Source: Vreelandella lutescens (GTDB lineage Bacteria; Pseudomonadota; Gammaproteobacteria; Pseudomonadales; Halomonadaceae). From it: a DNA stretch of 64,000 bases. The notes under the pieces are model-generated. The model was not told the DNA's origin. It did not search any database and worked only from the letters and a program-made list of their open reading frames with translations. The position numbers were made by a program, and so were the translations under genes. Location: assembly GCF_014640815.1 (NCBI RefSeq), contig NZ_BMHM01000001.1:310001-374000 (forward strand), given 5' to 3'. Shown here in pieces: positions 48,401-57,454 of the stretch (within the stretch, counting starts at the first letter, position 1; every line of letters starts with the position of its first letter).

Positions 48401-50065
48401 CTAGAACGTTTGCCAATCCAGCTCAAGCGCTTCGGTTTCCCGTTTGGCGCTGCGGGCGGGTGTGTAGGTGGCCGAAGGCGCTAGCTGCTCTTGCCGGGCG
48501 GGCGCGTAGGCAGTGATGGTAAATTTAGCGGTAATATCTGCCAACTGTTTGGCTTGGCCTTCCAGCGAGGCCGCTGCGGTGCTGGACTCTTCCACCAGCG
48601 CCGCGTTTTGCTGAGTCACTGAGTCGATTTGTGAGATGGCGATATTCACTTGATCAATGCCTCTGCTCTGCTCTTCAGAGGCTTGGGTGATCTCTGCCAT
48701 CAGGGCGGACACTTTACTGACGCTTTCGGCGAGCTCGCGGATAGTGACGCCACTTTTCTGGGCTTGGCCAGAGCACTCGCCGGTTTTAGTACGGCTGATT
48801 TCCAGCATCGAGCGGATCTGGCTGGCAGATTGCGAGCTGCGGCTGGCGAGTTGGCGTACTTCGTTGGCAACCACGGCGAAGCCTCGGCCTTGTTCGCCTG
48901 CACGTGCGGCTTCTACTGAAGCGTTCAGCGCCAGTAGGTTCGTTTGGAAAGCGATACCGTCAATAATGCCGACGATCTCACCCATCTTGGTGGCGTTGTC
49001 TTCTAGCTCACGCATCATCGCCAGCATTTGTTCGCCCTCCTCTGCGGAGGTGTGGGCGGTTTTCGCTGCGGTTGAGGTGATCTTGTTGGCTTCTGCGGCG
49101 TTATCGGCGTTCATTTTGACCGTCGCGGTCAGCTCATCCAAGCTGGCGGCGGTCTCCTGTAGGGCTGAAGCCTGCTCTTCTGTACGCGATGATAAATCCT
49201 GTGTGCCAACCGAAATTTCATTGGTGCCGGTAAATAAATTATCGCTGTTTAACTTCAGGCTTTTGACGATGCTGGTCAGTTGAGACTGCATCTCTTGCAG
49301 CCCAGAGAGCAGTACGCCAATTTCATTACGTCCTAACCGCTGAATAGTTTGCGTTAAATCGCCACTGGCAATAGCAGTTAAATGCTCAACCGTATTGTTG
49401 ATCGGGTTAATGATCGCTTTAACAATCACTAACCGGGCTAGCACCACCATAATGAGCGCTAATCCGACAATAATCAGTGTGGCAAATAAGCTGATTTGGC
49501 TGTTGTTTTCATCTCTTGTTAGTACTTCTTCAGTGCGTGTTTCGGCCAGTTTTACAAAATCACGAACGGTGGTCTGAAAATCCCGTCTTGTCGCCATCAT
49601 AGGCAGCCACGCGCTCTGGGCAGCGCTTAATGTGGTCGCTTGCAGCACGCTGTTTAACTGGCTCGTATACGCTTGATAAATGTGGTTCGCTTCTGCTGCT
49701 AGCGCTTCTCGCTCGCTTTCGGGAGGGGAGGCGATGGTATTAAATTCTTCTATGCGCTGTTGTGCCGTGGCTAAATAAGTCTCTGTTTCTAACTTCCAGC
49801 GGTTCATTTCACTGGCAGGCTCACCGTCTTCCCAGGCTTTCAGGTATTCGCGGGTGCTGGCGTTGGCTTGGGTGAGGTTAGCTTCTGAGCGGTTGATGGC
49901 GTTCATCTGCCGCACGCCCACGTCGGCGATCTCACGGAGTGCTAGGGATCCGTTTTGGTTGATGACAATGCTCAGGGCAGAGAGCAGAAGCATAAATAAA
50001 ACCAATGTGGCCATCACAATAGTGAGTGTTTTTTTGATGGAAAGGTTATGGATGAGGCTGCTCAT
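48401..50065 (-). CDS. Methyl-accepting chemotaxis protein (Tar/Tsr type)
   Basis: A 554-residue transmembrane chemoreceptor. TM1 is near residues 13-33, followed by a periplasmic four-helix-bundle sensor and TM2 (about 192-213). HAMP (about 214-268) and a cytoplasmic signalling domain follow, with the highly conserved hairpin [38 protein letters not shown]. It ends DWQTF, which matches the xWxxF pentapeptide that tethers CheR and CheB. Ligand unknown. No other che genes are in the window. Confidence 0.95.
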   Translation of the reverse strand: MSSLIHNLSIKKTLTIVMATLVLFMLLLSALSIVINQNGSLALREIADVGVRQMNAINRSEANLTQANASTREYLKAWEDGEPASEMNRWKLETETYLATAQQRIEEFNTIASPPESEREALAAEANHIYQAYTSQLNSVLQATTLSAAQSAWLPMMATRRDFQTTVRDFVKLAETRTEEVLTRDENNSQISLFATLIIVGLALIMVVLARLVIVKAIINPINNTVEHLTAIASGDLTQTIQRLGRNEIGVLLSGLQEMQSQLTSIVKSLKLNSDNLFTGTNEISVGTQDLSSRTEEQASALQETAASLDELTATVKMNADNAAEANKITSTAAKTAHTSAEEGEQMLAMMRELEDNATKMGEIVGIIDGIAFQTNLLALNASVEAARAGEQGRGFAVVANEVRQLASRSSQSASQIRSMLEISRTKTGECSGQAQKSGVTIRELAESVSKVSALMAEITQASEEQSRGIDQVNIAISQIDSVTQQNAALVEESSTAAASLEGQAKQLADITAKFTITAYAPARQEQLAPSATYTPARSAKRETEALELDWQTF

Positions 50066-50586
50066 GGCGGATTCCCTTAGTGCTTCTGCATGTGATTTTG
50101 AGTAGGGGTAGAGGGTTTATTGTGAGTGGCGGCGCGATTGTAAGCACTTAAGTTGGGTTTGTATGGTTTTGATTGTGAAACAATGTCAATTCAGTCGTCA
50201 TTAATTGATATAGGTCAATTTCTGATATTCAGATTTAATCTAAATATATTCTTATGTTTTAAAGTGAGCTTTTGGGAGGGGTGAGAAAGGATGTAATGGA
50301 TAAAAATTACACTCTATTGAGAGATACTTTGGTTGTTTTTTAGAGAGGTCTAATGTTTTTAAGCCATTGTTTGAGAACAGTATCTAGATATAAATGCCTA
50401 GAAGAAAAGTGATGAGCGAACGCAGATGGTGAGTGACTGCTGCGGTGCAGTAGTGGGTAATTAGCGGTAGTTACCGTGTAGGAACGGCCACGATAGAGGG
50501 CGTTCGTAACGTTAGAGGCACTGCTGCCTCGCTGCTAGCGTGGCGGGTGGCTGCGTGTTTTTCGGTAGCTCTCTGAATATAAGGGG
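50066..50586. other. Long AT-rich intergenic region
   Basis: About 520 bases with no supportable gene between the chemoreceptor and merR. The left part is AT-rich and should contain the chemoreceptor promoter. The right part has two short hairpins (ACTGC/GCAGT near 50436 and GGTAA/TTACC near 50457). I did not identify a promoter or RNA gene with confidence. Confidence 0.45.
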
Positions 50587-51042
50587 CTAGGTATTGGGGT
50601 GTGCAATCGTTTTATTACTGCCTCGCTCGCTAACGGTGGGCTGGTGCTCGTATAGCGTTTGAATAATACGGCAGTCGGCGGCTTTGCCGCCCCGGCACTG
50701 GTGCACTACCTGGCGTAGCTCATCCGCTAGCGCCTGTAGCTTGGATATGCGGGCTTCTAGTTCAGCTAAGTGGCGGCTGGCGATGTCGTCGGCGGCGCTG
50801 CAGTCGGTGTCGGGGTGGTCGGAAAGCGTTAGCAGCTCTTGAATGCTGTGCAGGTCTAACCCCAGGTGGCGGCCATGACGAATAAAGTTGATGCGCTCAA
50901 GCGCCGCTTGGTCGTATAGGCGGTAGCCTTGCTCGCCGCGCTGAGGAGGCGTTAGCAGGCCGAGCTTTTCGTAGTGGCGAATACTCTCCGGCGAGCAGCC
51001 AGTGCGGGTGGCCACTTCTCCGATGCGATAGGCGTGTGTCAT
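50587..51042 (-). CDS. MerR-family metal-responsive regulator (ZntR/CadR/PbrR type)
   Basis: The N-terminal MerR HTH (YRIGEVATRTGCSPESIRHYEKLGLLTPP) and the dimerisation coiled coil are present. The metal loop has cysteines at the expected places, one in HPDTDCSAADD at the coil start and a pair in CRGGKAADC. This set suits a divalent metal (Zn, Cd or Pb) or Cu. The gene is divergent from a metal-efflux-type permease, with a characteristic MerR promoter between them. 151 residues. Confidence 0.92.
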   Translation of the reverse strand: MTHAYRIGEVATRTGCSPESIRHYEKLGLLTPPQRGEQGYRLYDQAALERINFIRHGRHLGLDLHSIQELLTLSDHPDTDCSAADDIASRHLAELEARISKLQALADELRQVVHQCRGGKAADCRIIQTLYEHQPTVSERGSNKTIAHPNT

Positions 51043-51045
51043 GGC

Positions 51046-51076
51046 TTGACCCTGTAACGATGACAGGGTTTAGGCT
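51046..51076 (+). promoter_or_regulatory. MerR-type promoter/operator with 19-bp spacer
   Basis: TTGACC (51046-51051), a 19-base spacer containing most of the dyad ACCCTGT / ACAGGGT (51049-51069), and TAGGCT (51071-51076). The over-long spacer is the signature of promoters that MerR proteins untwist, here driving the permease gene at 51113. Confidence 0.85.
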
Positions 51077-51112
51077 AGTCCTTATTTCCACCCTGGACAA
51101 GCAGGTGACGAC

Positions 51113-52135
51113 ATGACGCTACTAACCGAGCTGCTTCAAATCGCGCTAACAGCGGCCCCGTGGCTGCTAATGGGGCTAGTGATTGCTGGGTTAATCCAGG
51201 CGTGGTTGCCAGAAAGCTTGCTGCAGCGCTGGATGGGCGGGCGCGGCCTGGGAAGCATTGTGCGAGCGGCAGTGATTGGCATGCCGCTGCCGCTGTGTTC
51301 CTGCGGGGCGATTCCTACCGCCATTGCGCTTCACCGGGGCGGTGCAGGGCGTGGGCCAACCACCTCGTTTTTGATCAGCACCCCAGGCGTGGGTGTGGAC
51401 TCGATTTTGCTCACCAGCGTGCTGCTTGGGCCGCTAATGGCGATGGTGCGCGTTGTCGGGGCGTTGGTGACGGCTATTGTGACAGGCTTACTCGTGGGCT
51501 TTACCCGCGAAGCAGAGGCCGTTGTGCCTGTTGCTAAGAGTGGCTGCTGTTCGTCGCATGGCTGCCATGACCACCACACTGAAGCAGGCGAACCTAGCGG
51601 CCTAAAAGCGGGGCTGCGTTACGCGTTTAGTGATCTGCTGGATGATATCAGCGCGTGGATGTTTGCCGGGCTGCTGCTGGCGGGCGTGCTAGTGACGCTG
51701 GTGCCGCCAGATACGCTGGCGCAATTTTCGGGCGGATTTTGGGCGCTTCTGCTCATGGCGGTGGTAGGCATTCCGCTCTATATCTGTGCCGCGGCCGCCA
51801 CGCCGGTGGCGGCGGGGCTGCTGTTGGCCGGTATTTCGCCAGGAATGGCGCTGGTGTTCCTGCTGGCGGGGCCAATTACCAGCCTCGCCACGCTGGCCAT
51901 TTTGCGCCGCGAGCTGGGTAATGCGGCGCTGGCGGTCTACTTTGCCAGCGTGCTAATCGTCACCGTGCTGGTGGGTTGGCTGTTTGATGTAGCCGTTGGA
52001 ATGGCCGGTTGGAATCCGGTGGAGCAGGCCAGCCAAGTGCAAGAGCTGCTGCCACTCTGGTTAGAGTGGCTGGCTTTGGCAGCGCTGGCGCTGGTGGCTA
52101 TTAGGCCGCTGCGCCGCCGTTTACTGGGGTTTTAA
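51113..52135 (+). CDS. SO_0444/DUF318-type permease, probable metal efflux
   Basis: An eight- to ten-helix permease of the family that includes ArsP and SO_0444 (340 residues). Conserved CSCGAIPTAIALHRGG (near residue 62) and PLYICAAAATPVAAGLL are present. A cytoplasmic loop carries a Cys/His cluster (CCSSHGCHDHHTEAG), a plausible metal-binding site. With the divergent MerR regulator and its promoter this is probably a metal-inducible exporter; which metal is not shown by sequence. Confidence 0.87.
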   Translation: MTLLTELLQIALTAAPWLLMGLVIAGLIQAWLPESLLQRWMGGRGLGSIVRAAVIGMPLPLCSCGAIPTAIALHRGGAGRGPTTSFLISTPGVGVDSILLTSVLLGPLMAMVRVVGALVTAIVTGLLVGFTREAEAVVPVAKSGCCSSHGCHDHHTEAGEPSGLKAGLRYAFSDLLDDISAWMFAGLLLAGVLVTLVPPDTLAQFSGGFWALLLMAVVGIPLYICAAAATPVAAGLLLAGISPGMALVFLLAGPITSLATLAILRRELGNAALAVYFASVLIVTVLVGWLFDVAVGMAGWNPVEQASQVQELLPLWLEWLALAALALVAIRPLRRRLLGF

Positions 52136-52175
52136 CCTTAGCTTGAGTTTTGATCTTAAGGTTTTTAAAACGAGT

Positions 52176-53666
52176 TTAGCGGGTGTCTTTATAAATGCGC
52201 CCGCCTTTCATAATCATCCGCAGGTTTTGCTCTGGGTCGTGCAGAAAATCGAGATTGCGGCTGGGGTCGCCATCTACCAGCAGTAGGTCTGCCCAGGCGC
52301 CGGGTTCGATCTTGCCTAATATGCCGGGGTAGGGGTTGCGCGGGCCGGAAAGCGCCAGCAGCTCGCCATTGCGGCCGGTAGCCATGGCCAGCACGGTGAG
52401 CGGGTCGTAGAAGCGGGTGAGTTTGGCTAGCTGGCGCAGCTGGTTGGGCGTGTTTTGCGGGTTGAACAGAATGTCAGTGCCCCAGGCGGTTTTAATATCA
52501 AAGCGCTGGGCGAGTTCATAGGCGCGCACCGTGCCTTCTGCCACTTGCCGCTGAGATTCCCGGCGGGCGGCGTCGGGGTAAACGTTGGAATCTTCGTCCT
52601 GTAAAAATGGCTGTAGGCTCCACCATGCGCCTTCGCCTGCCATCATGCGGGCGGCTTCTTCATCGGCCAGTTGGCCGTGCTCAATGGATTTGACGCCTGC
52701 CCTTAGCGCTCGCTGTATGCCCCTTGAAGTGTACACATGCACCATTACGTAGGTGCCCCAGTCGTCGGCGGCATCTACGGCGGCACGCAGTTCGCGCTCG
52801 GTAAACTGGGTACTGTCGAGTGGATCGTACAGCGAGGCAACGCCGCCACCAGCCATCAGTTTGATTTGCGAAGCGCCTAACATGAGCTGCTCACGGGTGC
52901 GGCGCAGCACTTCATCTTCGCCATCGGCAATGGCGGCGACCCCTTGGCGCTCTTGTTCACTCAGTGGGGTGTTCGTGCCTCGCGGGATCTCATGGCGCAT
53001 GCGGAAATCGCCGTGCCCCGAGGTTTGCGAGATCATCGCCCCGGCGGGAAAGATTCGCGGGCCATCCACAATGCCTTCGTTAATAGCGCGTTGCAGCGCA
53101 AACGAAGGCCCGCCCACATCACGTACTGACGTTACTCCGCGCATCAGCGTGCGTTTGGCTTCTTGGGCTGCCACCAGATGAATGTAGCCCACATCAGCCG
53201 TCATGGCGGTGGTTTGGGTAATGGCCGCCAGCGTGGTGTGCCAATGAGCATCAATGAGCCCCGGCATCAGTAGCCTGCCGCCACAGTCGAAGACTTCCGC
53301 CCCTTCGGCGGCGGCATCGGCGGGGAGAATGGAGTGAATCCGGCCTTCTTCAATACGTACTGAAACACCGCTTTGCACCGCACTGCCACTACCATCAAAC
53401 AGCTGTAGATTGGTCAGCAGCAGCGGGCCGTTGGCTTGACGCGGCTGCGCGCTTACCACCGAGGGCGCGCTGAGCCCGGCAAACATCGCCATCACCGCAG
53501 CGGTGCCGCCCAGCACTTGGCGTCGGCTAAGGTCGGCCATGATTCGCTCATGAAATTGCTGCAGCATGGGTGAGCCACAGCAGCATGCGCCGGGCCCATG
53601 AGAAGCGTGCCCATGAGGTAGAGGCGTGTGTAGATACGGGGCGTTGAACGTCTTGGCGGCGGGCAT
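52176..53666 (-). CDS. Tat-exported amidohydrolase family protein
   Basis: A metal-dependent amidohydrolase of the imidazolonepropionase/Xaa-Pro dipeptidase-like group: DAHWHTT metal motif, lysine in SQIKLMAGGG, MVHVYTSRGIQRAL, SIEHGQL, AWGTDILF. A twin-arginine motif SRRQVL (residues 47-52) and a hydrophobic stretch ending SAQ indicate Tat export. Upstream of it is an odd His/Gly/Cys-rich segment (GHASHGPGACCCGSP), so the real start may be the ATG at 53540 instead. Substrate unknown. Confidence 0.88.
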   Translation of the reverse strand: MPAAKTFNAPYLHTPLPHGHASHGPGACCCGSPMLQQFHERIMADLSRRQVLGGTAAVMAMFAGLSAPSVVSAQPRQANGPLLLTNLQLFDGSGSAVQSGVSVRIEEGRIHSILPADAAAEGAEVFDCGGRLLMPGLIDAHWHTTLAAITQTTAMTADVGYIHLVAAQEAKRTLMRGVTSVRDVGGPSFALQRAINEGIVDGPRIFPAGAMISQTSGHGDFRMRHEIPRGTNTPLSEQERQGVAAIADGEDEVLRRTREQLMLGASQIKLMAGGGVASLYDPLDSTQFTERELRAAVDAADDWGTYVMVHVYTSRGIQRALRAGVKSIEHGQLADEEAARMMAGEGAWWSLQPFLQDEDSNVYPDAARRESQRQVAEGTVRAYELAQRFDIKTAWGTDILFNPQNTPNQLRQLAKLTRFYDPLTVLAMATGRNGELLALSGPRNPYPGILGKIEPGAWADLLLVDGDPSRNLDFLHDPEQNLRMIMKGGRIYKDTR

Positions 53667-53751
53667 AAACGGGCTCTCATCGGCTAGGGGCGATCATCGT
53701 TAATAAACTATAGTGAGTGCCGGTAAGCAAGAGAGCTGTGCGTTTACACTG

Positions 53752-54681
53752 CTATTGTTGCCCATCAGGAAGCCGTGCAGGATCGCTGGTGTACTGCCGA
53801 GGCAGGCGCTCTGCCAGAAAATCCATAAACAGCCGGGTACGCTGGGAAAGCGTGGCCTGGCGGTAGTAAACGGCATTAATTGGCTGTGTGATTAGCTCGG
53901 TGTGGTCGGGCAGGACGTCGACGAGCGTACCGTTTTGCCTGGGCGCGCGGGTCATGAAGTCCGCCAAACAAACGATCCCTTCGCCTTTGAGTGCTAGCTC
54001 CAGCAGCGTGCTGCCGCTAGAGGCGGCGAGTGTGGGCGTGATATGTAAGCGCTTACCATCGGCGCAGGTCAGCGGCCAGTGGTTTAAATGCTCCAGCTGG
54101 CTAAAGCCGAGCAGGCTGTGATGGCAAAGCTCTTCTACCTGCTGCGGCGTGCCGTGGCGGGCTAAGTAGGCGGGGCTGGCCAGCACCCGCAGCGCGCTAT
54201 GGCCGAGTGGGCGAGCATGAAGCGAGGAGTCTTCCAGTGTGCCAATGCGAATGGCCAAATCGACTCGCTGCTCCAGCAAATCCACGAAGCGGTCGTGGGT
54301 ATCCAGCTCTAGGGTAATGCCTGGGTAGCGGGCACGAAATTCACCAATCACCGGCACAATCACAAACTGCATAAAACTGGGGGCGGCATTCACCCGCAGC
54401 CTGCCCTGGGGCTGGTCGTGGCGGTCGAGCAGCGCTTCCTCAGCCTCTTCTACAGCGGATAGGATGCGTCGGCAGTGGCTAAGAAAGGTATCTCCCTCTT
54501 CTGTTAGTTCTAAGCGGCGGGTCGTGCGGCGCAGCAGCGTGGTACCGAGTTTCTGTTCCAGGCGATTCAACGCGCGACTCACGCCAGAAACAGTGATGCC
54601 TAACCGTTCAGCAGCAGCGGTAATGGAGCCGCAGTCCACCACGGTGATAAACGCTTGCTGCTCTTCTAAAGTGCTTTTCAT
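53752..54681 (-). CDS. LysR-family regulator divergent from mdaB
   Basis: A 309-residue LysR protein (MKSTLEEQQAFITVVDCGSITAAAERLGITVSGVSRALNRLE HTH; DRHDQPQGRLRVNAAPSFMQF linker). The start is chosen at MKSTLEEQQ; the frame extends to 54828 but that part is not conserved. The gene faces away from mdaB with about 170 bases between starts, so it is the likely mdaB regulator, perhaps in response to quinones. Confidence 0.92.
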   Translation of the reverse strand: MKSTLEEQQAFITVVDCGSITAAAERLGITVSGVSRALNRLEQKLGTTLLRRTTRRLELTEEGDTFLSHCRRILSAVEEAEEALLDRHDQPQGRLRVNAAPSFMQFVIVPVIGEFRARYPGITLELDTHDRFVDLLEQRVDLAIRIGTLEDSSLHARPLGHSALRVLASPAYLARHGTPQQVEELCHHSLLGFSQLEHLNHWPLTCADGKRLHITPTLAASSGSTLLELALKGEGIVCLADFMTRAPRQNGTLVDVLPDHTELITQPINAVYYRQATLSQRTRLFMDFLAERLPRQYTSDPARLPDGQQ

Positions 54682-54851
54682 TGTTGGTTTGAAATGCCTC
54701 GATAAAAGGTTGATTGTTGATTTTAACGCAAAAGTATATTGCCAAATGTTTGGTTTTTCTCTTCTGCCTTGCACTGCACAATGCTCGCCACTTAATGCCC
54801 TGCCTACCCTTGTTACGCGGGGCAACAACGATACCCGGTGAGGTTTAAGTA

Positions 54852-55430
54852 ATGAAAATACTGTTAATCAATGGCGGTAAAGCCTTTGCCCACTCTGGCG
54901 GTGAGCTCAACAATACCCTGCATGCAGTAGCGCTTGATACGCTGAAAGAGCTGGGCCACGAGGTGCGTGAAACGGTCATCGAACAGGGCTATGAGGTCGC
55001 TACCGAAGTGCAAAACTTCCTTTGGGCGGACAGCATTGTGTATCAAATGCCCGGCTGGTGGATGGGTACCCCCTGGACCGTAAAGCGCTACATTGATGAA
55101 GTCTTCACTGAAGGTCATGGTTCCCTTTACGCCAGCGATGGCCGCACGCGCCAAGACCCGACCAAGCATTACGGCAGTGGTGGCTTGCTGCAAGGCCGCC
55201 ACTACATGCTGTCATTGACCTGGAACGCGCCGATTGAGGCGTTCAACGAGCCGGATAACTTCTTTGAAGGCCGTGGCGTCGATGGCGTGTACTTCCCGTT
55301 CCATAAATCACAGGAATTTATTGGCCTTGCGGCTCAGCCGACCTTTATTGCCAACGATGTGATGAAGGTGCCAGACGTAGAGCGCGATAAAGCCGCTTAC
55401 CGTACTCACCTGCGACGCGTGTTTGGTTAA
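54852..55430 (+). CDS. mdaB: NAD(P)H:quinone oxidoreductase MdaB-like
   Basis: A 192-residue flavodoxin-fold quinone reductase (MKILLINGGKAFAHSGGELN, VYQMPGWWMGTPWTVKRYIDEVF, YGSGGLLQGRHYMLSLTWNAP). MdaB reduces quinones by two electrons and protects against oxidative stress. Adjacent LysR is the typical partner. Terminator follows. Confidence 0.93.
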   Translation: MKILLINGGKAFAHSGGELNNTLHAVALDTLKELGHEVRETVIEQGYEVATEVQNFLWADSIVYQMPGWWMGTPWTVKRYIDEVFTEGHGSLYASDGRTRQDPTKHYGSGGLLQGRHYMLSLTWNAPIEAFNEPDNFFEGRGVDGVYFPFHKSQEFIGLAAQPTFIANDVMKVPDVERDKAAYRTHLRRVFG

Positions 55431-55463
55431 TTTGCCACGCTGCTCGCGAGTCCAAGCCAACGC

Positions 55464-55494
55464 AAACGCCCACCTTATTCGGTGGGCGTTTTGC
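55464..55494. terminator. Terminator between mdaB and the subtilase gene
   Basis: ACGCCCACC / GGTGGGCGT stem with TTATTC loop followed by TTTTGC; it can serve both convergent genes. Confidence 0.85.
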
Positions 55495-55503
55495 TGAGCG
55501 GGT

Positions 55504-57294
55504 TTAGCGTTCTCGGCTCAAGCTCTGAACGGTTAAATCGAGCGCTTTGTACATATCGAGCCGCGCAGAGAGGCCAATATCCGGATGGTTCAGATCGTTG
55601 GCGCGCTCTGAGGGCAGGATGGGGGCGGTGAGGTCGTCGGCATCGGTGGGCTCAAAATCGTACTCTTCGCCGATGGTCATGGCGCTGCGCCTTAGCAGCA
55701 TGCGTAGCTGTGCCGGGGTGAGCGCAGGGTCAATCGACATCATTGCGGCTAGCAGGCCTGCCACCAACGGCGTGGCATAAGACGTACCGCAATGCGCCTC
55801 GCCCTGCTCGTCGGCTATTAACGAGGAGCCGCGCACGCAGGCGGCGGCGGTGATATCCACACGCATATCAATATTGGAGGCGTTGCGTTTTACCGCATAA
55901 CCGGGGTCGTTAACCGGCACGTCCTGTTCGCTGCGTTCGTGCCCGCCCACCACAAAGAGCTGGTCAGTGACGAACGAGGAGGGCAGGCGGTACTCGTCTC
56001 TGCTGGAAAACGACGAGGCATTCCCCGCAGAGTTGACCACCACGACGTCAGGGTGCTCCTCGCGCAGCCATAGGAAGAACTCTTCCAGCAGCTCTTCGTA
56101 ACCGCTCATGGCAATACCTGAGCGCATCAGGGAATCCACCTCTTCACCGTTAACATCCATGGCTCCTACGCGATGGATGCCCCAGCTCCAGTTGAGCACG
56201 CGCACGCCGTCTTCAACCAGATTCACCGAGGCGGCAATATTAGCCGTAATGCCCGCATCCGAGTTTCGGTCAACGATCACATCAAAACCAGGGCCCACGT
56301 CGTCTAAGCCGCGCAGAAAGCCACTGTTGCCGCCTTCGTTCCAGGCCGCGGCGAAGACTCCCGCGACCGTAGTGCCATGGCCATCTGGCTTGTCGGCATC
56401 GCGGCCATAAACGCAGGTGCGTTGGGCGTCTGCTCGGCAGTCGCCCAGGTGGTCAGCGAAGTCCGGAGCGTCAAAATCGACGTTACGCTCAATCACCCCG
56501 ATGCGGATCGGATGGGTGTCGATCTCATCACCCCCGCGCCCAATGCGCCGCTGATAGAAGTTCACGGCATCCAAAAAGCGGTTGGAGGCCCACTCCTGGT
56601 CATCCTCGGCGGCAGGGGGCGTGGTGATTGCTTCACGCTCTATGCTCTCTTCGGCACCGGACTCTTCAGTGACCACCGCATCGACGCTCACTTCATTGCC
56701 TAGCCGCAGCACCAGGGCATCCCGCTCATCCAGATTATTGGCAGTCAGGCGCAGCTGATACGTGTTCAGCGGTGGAATCATCCCTACTATCTCAGCGTCG
56801 TATTTATCGGCTAAGCGCTGAGCCTCATCGGCACCCTCGTAACTCTCTTCGATAATGAGGCTGACCAAGTTGATATAGGTGCTAATGCCGTCCATGTTAT
56901 CGGCCACTTCCTGCGCCGTTGCCGCGACAACATGGCTGCCTTTTAGAGTGAGCCACACGGGGTTGCTGGCGTGGTCCTGCTGCTCTATCCACAGTGGGCC
57001 GCTATCGGTGCTTTCACGCTCAATGCTAACGCGCAGGAGGCCGTTGTCTTGTTGAACGTTGTCGTGGGGGAGCACTGAGCCATTGAGCTTCACTTGGAAA
57101 TCACTACCCTCTAACCCTCTGACACTGATGCAAAATTCTTGAACGTCGAGGGTCAGTAAGTTGCCGCAGCGCTGTAGCTGTTCGACCCGCAGCGGTGGCT
57201 CTGCGAGCGCGCTATGGGTGACCCACACTAGGGCCAGCGCCGGTACCCAACGGCCAGCGTTCCAAGAGATGACTGCCATGTCGGTGCTCCTCAC
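55504..57294 (-). CDS. Secreted S8 subtilisin-like serine peptidase with altered Asp
   Basis: A 596-residue protein with an N-terminal signal peptide (ending ALAEP) and about 250 residues of prodomain-like sequence, then the subtilase domain. His is in DGHGTTVAG and Ser in HCGTSYATPLVAG, both as expected. At the first catalytic position, where subtilases have VIDxG, this protein reads IGVIERNVDFD: the aspartate is replaced by glutamate. It may have reduced or altered activity. No partner gene is evident. Confidence 0.85.
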   Translation of the reverse strand: MRSTDMAVISWNAGRWVPALALVWVTHSALAEPPLRVEQLQRCGNLLTLDVQEFCISVRGLEGSDFQVKLNGSVLPHDNVQQDNGLLRVSIERESTDSGPLWIEQQDHASNPVWLTLKGSHVVAATAQEVADNMDGISTYINLVSLIIEESYEGADEAQRLADKYDAEIVGMIPPLNTYQLRLTANNLDERDALVLRLGNEVSVDAVVTEESGAEESIEREAITTPPAAEDDQEWASNRFLDAVNFYQRRIGRGGDEIDTHPIRIGVIERNVDFDAPDFADHLGDCRADAQRTCVYGRDADKPDGHGTTVAGVFAAAWNEGGNSGFLRGLDDVGPGFDVIVDRNSDAGITANIAASVNLVEDGVRVLNWSWGIHRVGAMDVNGEEVDSLMRSGIAMSGYEELLEEFFLWLREEHPDVVVVNSAGNASSFSSRDEYRLPSSFVTDQLFVVGGHERSEQDVPVNDPGYAVKRNASNIDMRVDITAAACVRGSSLIADEQGEAHCGTSYATPLVAGLLAAMMSIDPALTPAQLRMLLRRSAMTIGEEYDFEPTDADDLTAPILPSERANDLNHPDIGLSARLDMYKALDLTVQSLSRER

Positions 57295-57454
57295 TAGGAT
57301 TAAAAATGGCCTCTAGCATATCTGGATTCTCTGAATGCGGCATGAACGCCAGTGTTCGTTTCAGCTGCTCTCGTCAATATTGCCAACTAGGCTGATTAGG
57401 CATAAAGCTATTAGTCTCTTGACTTCGTTTATGCTCATTTCATAAGGAACCGTC

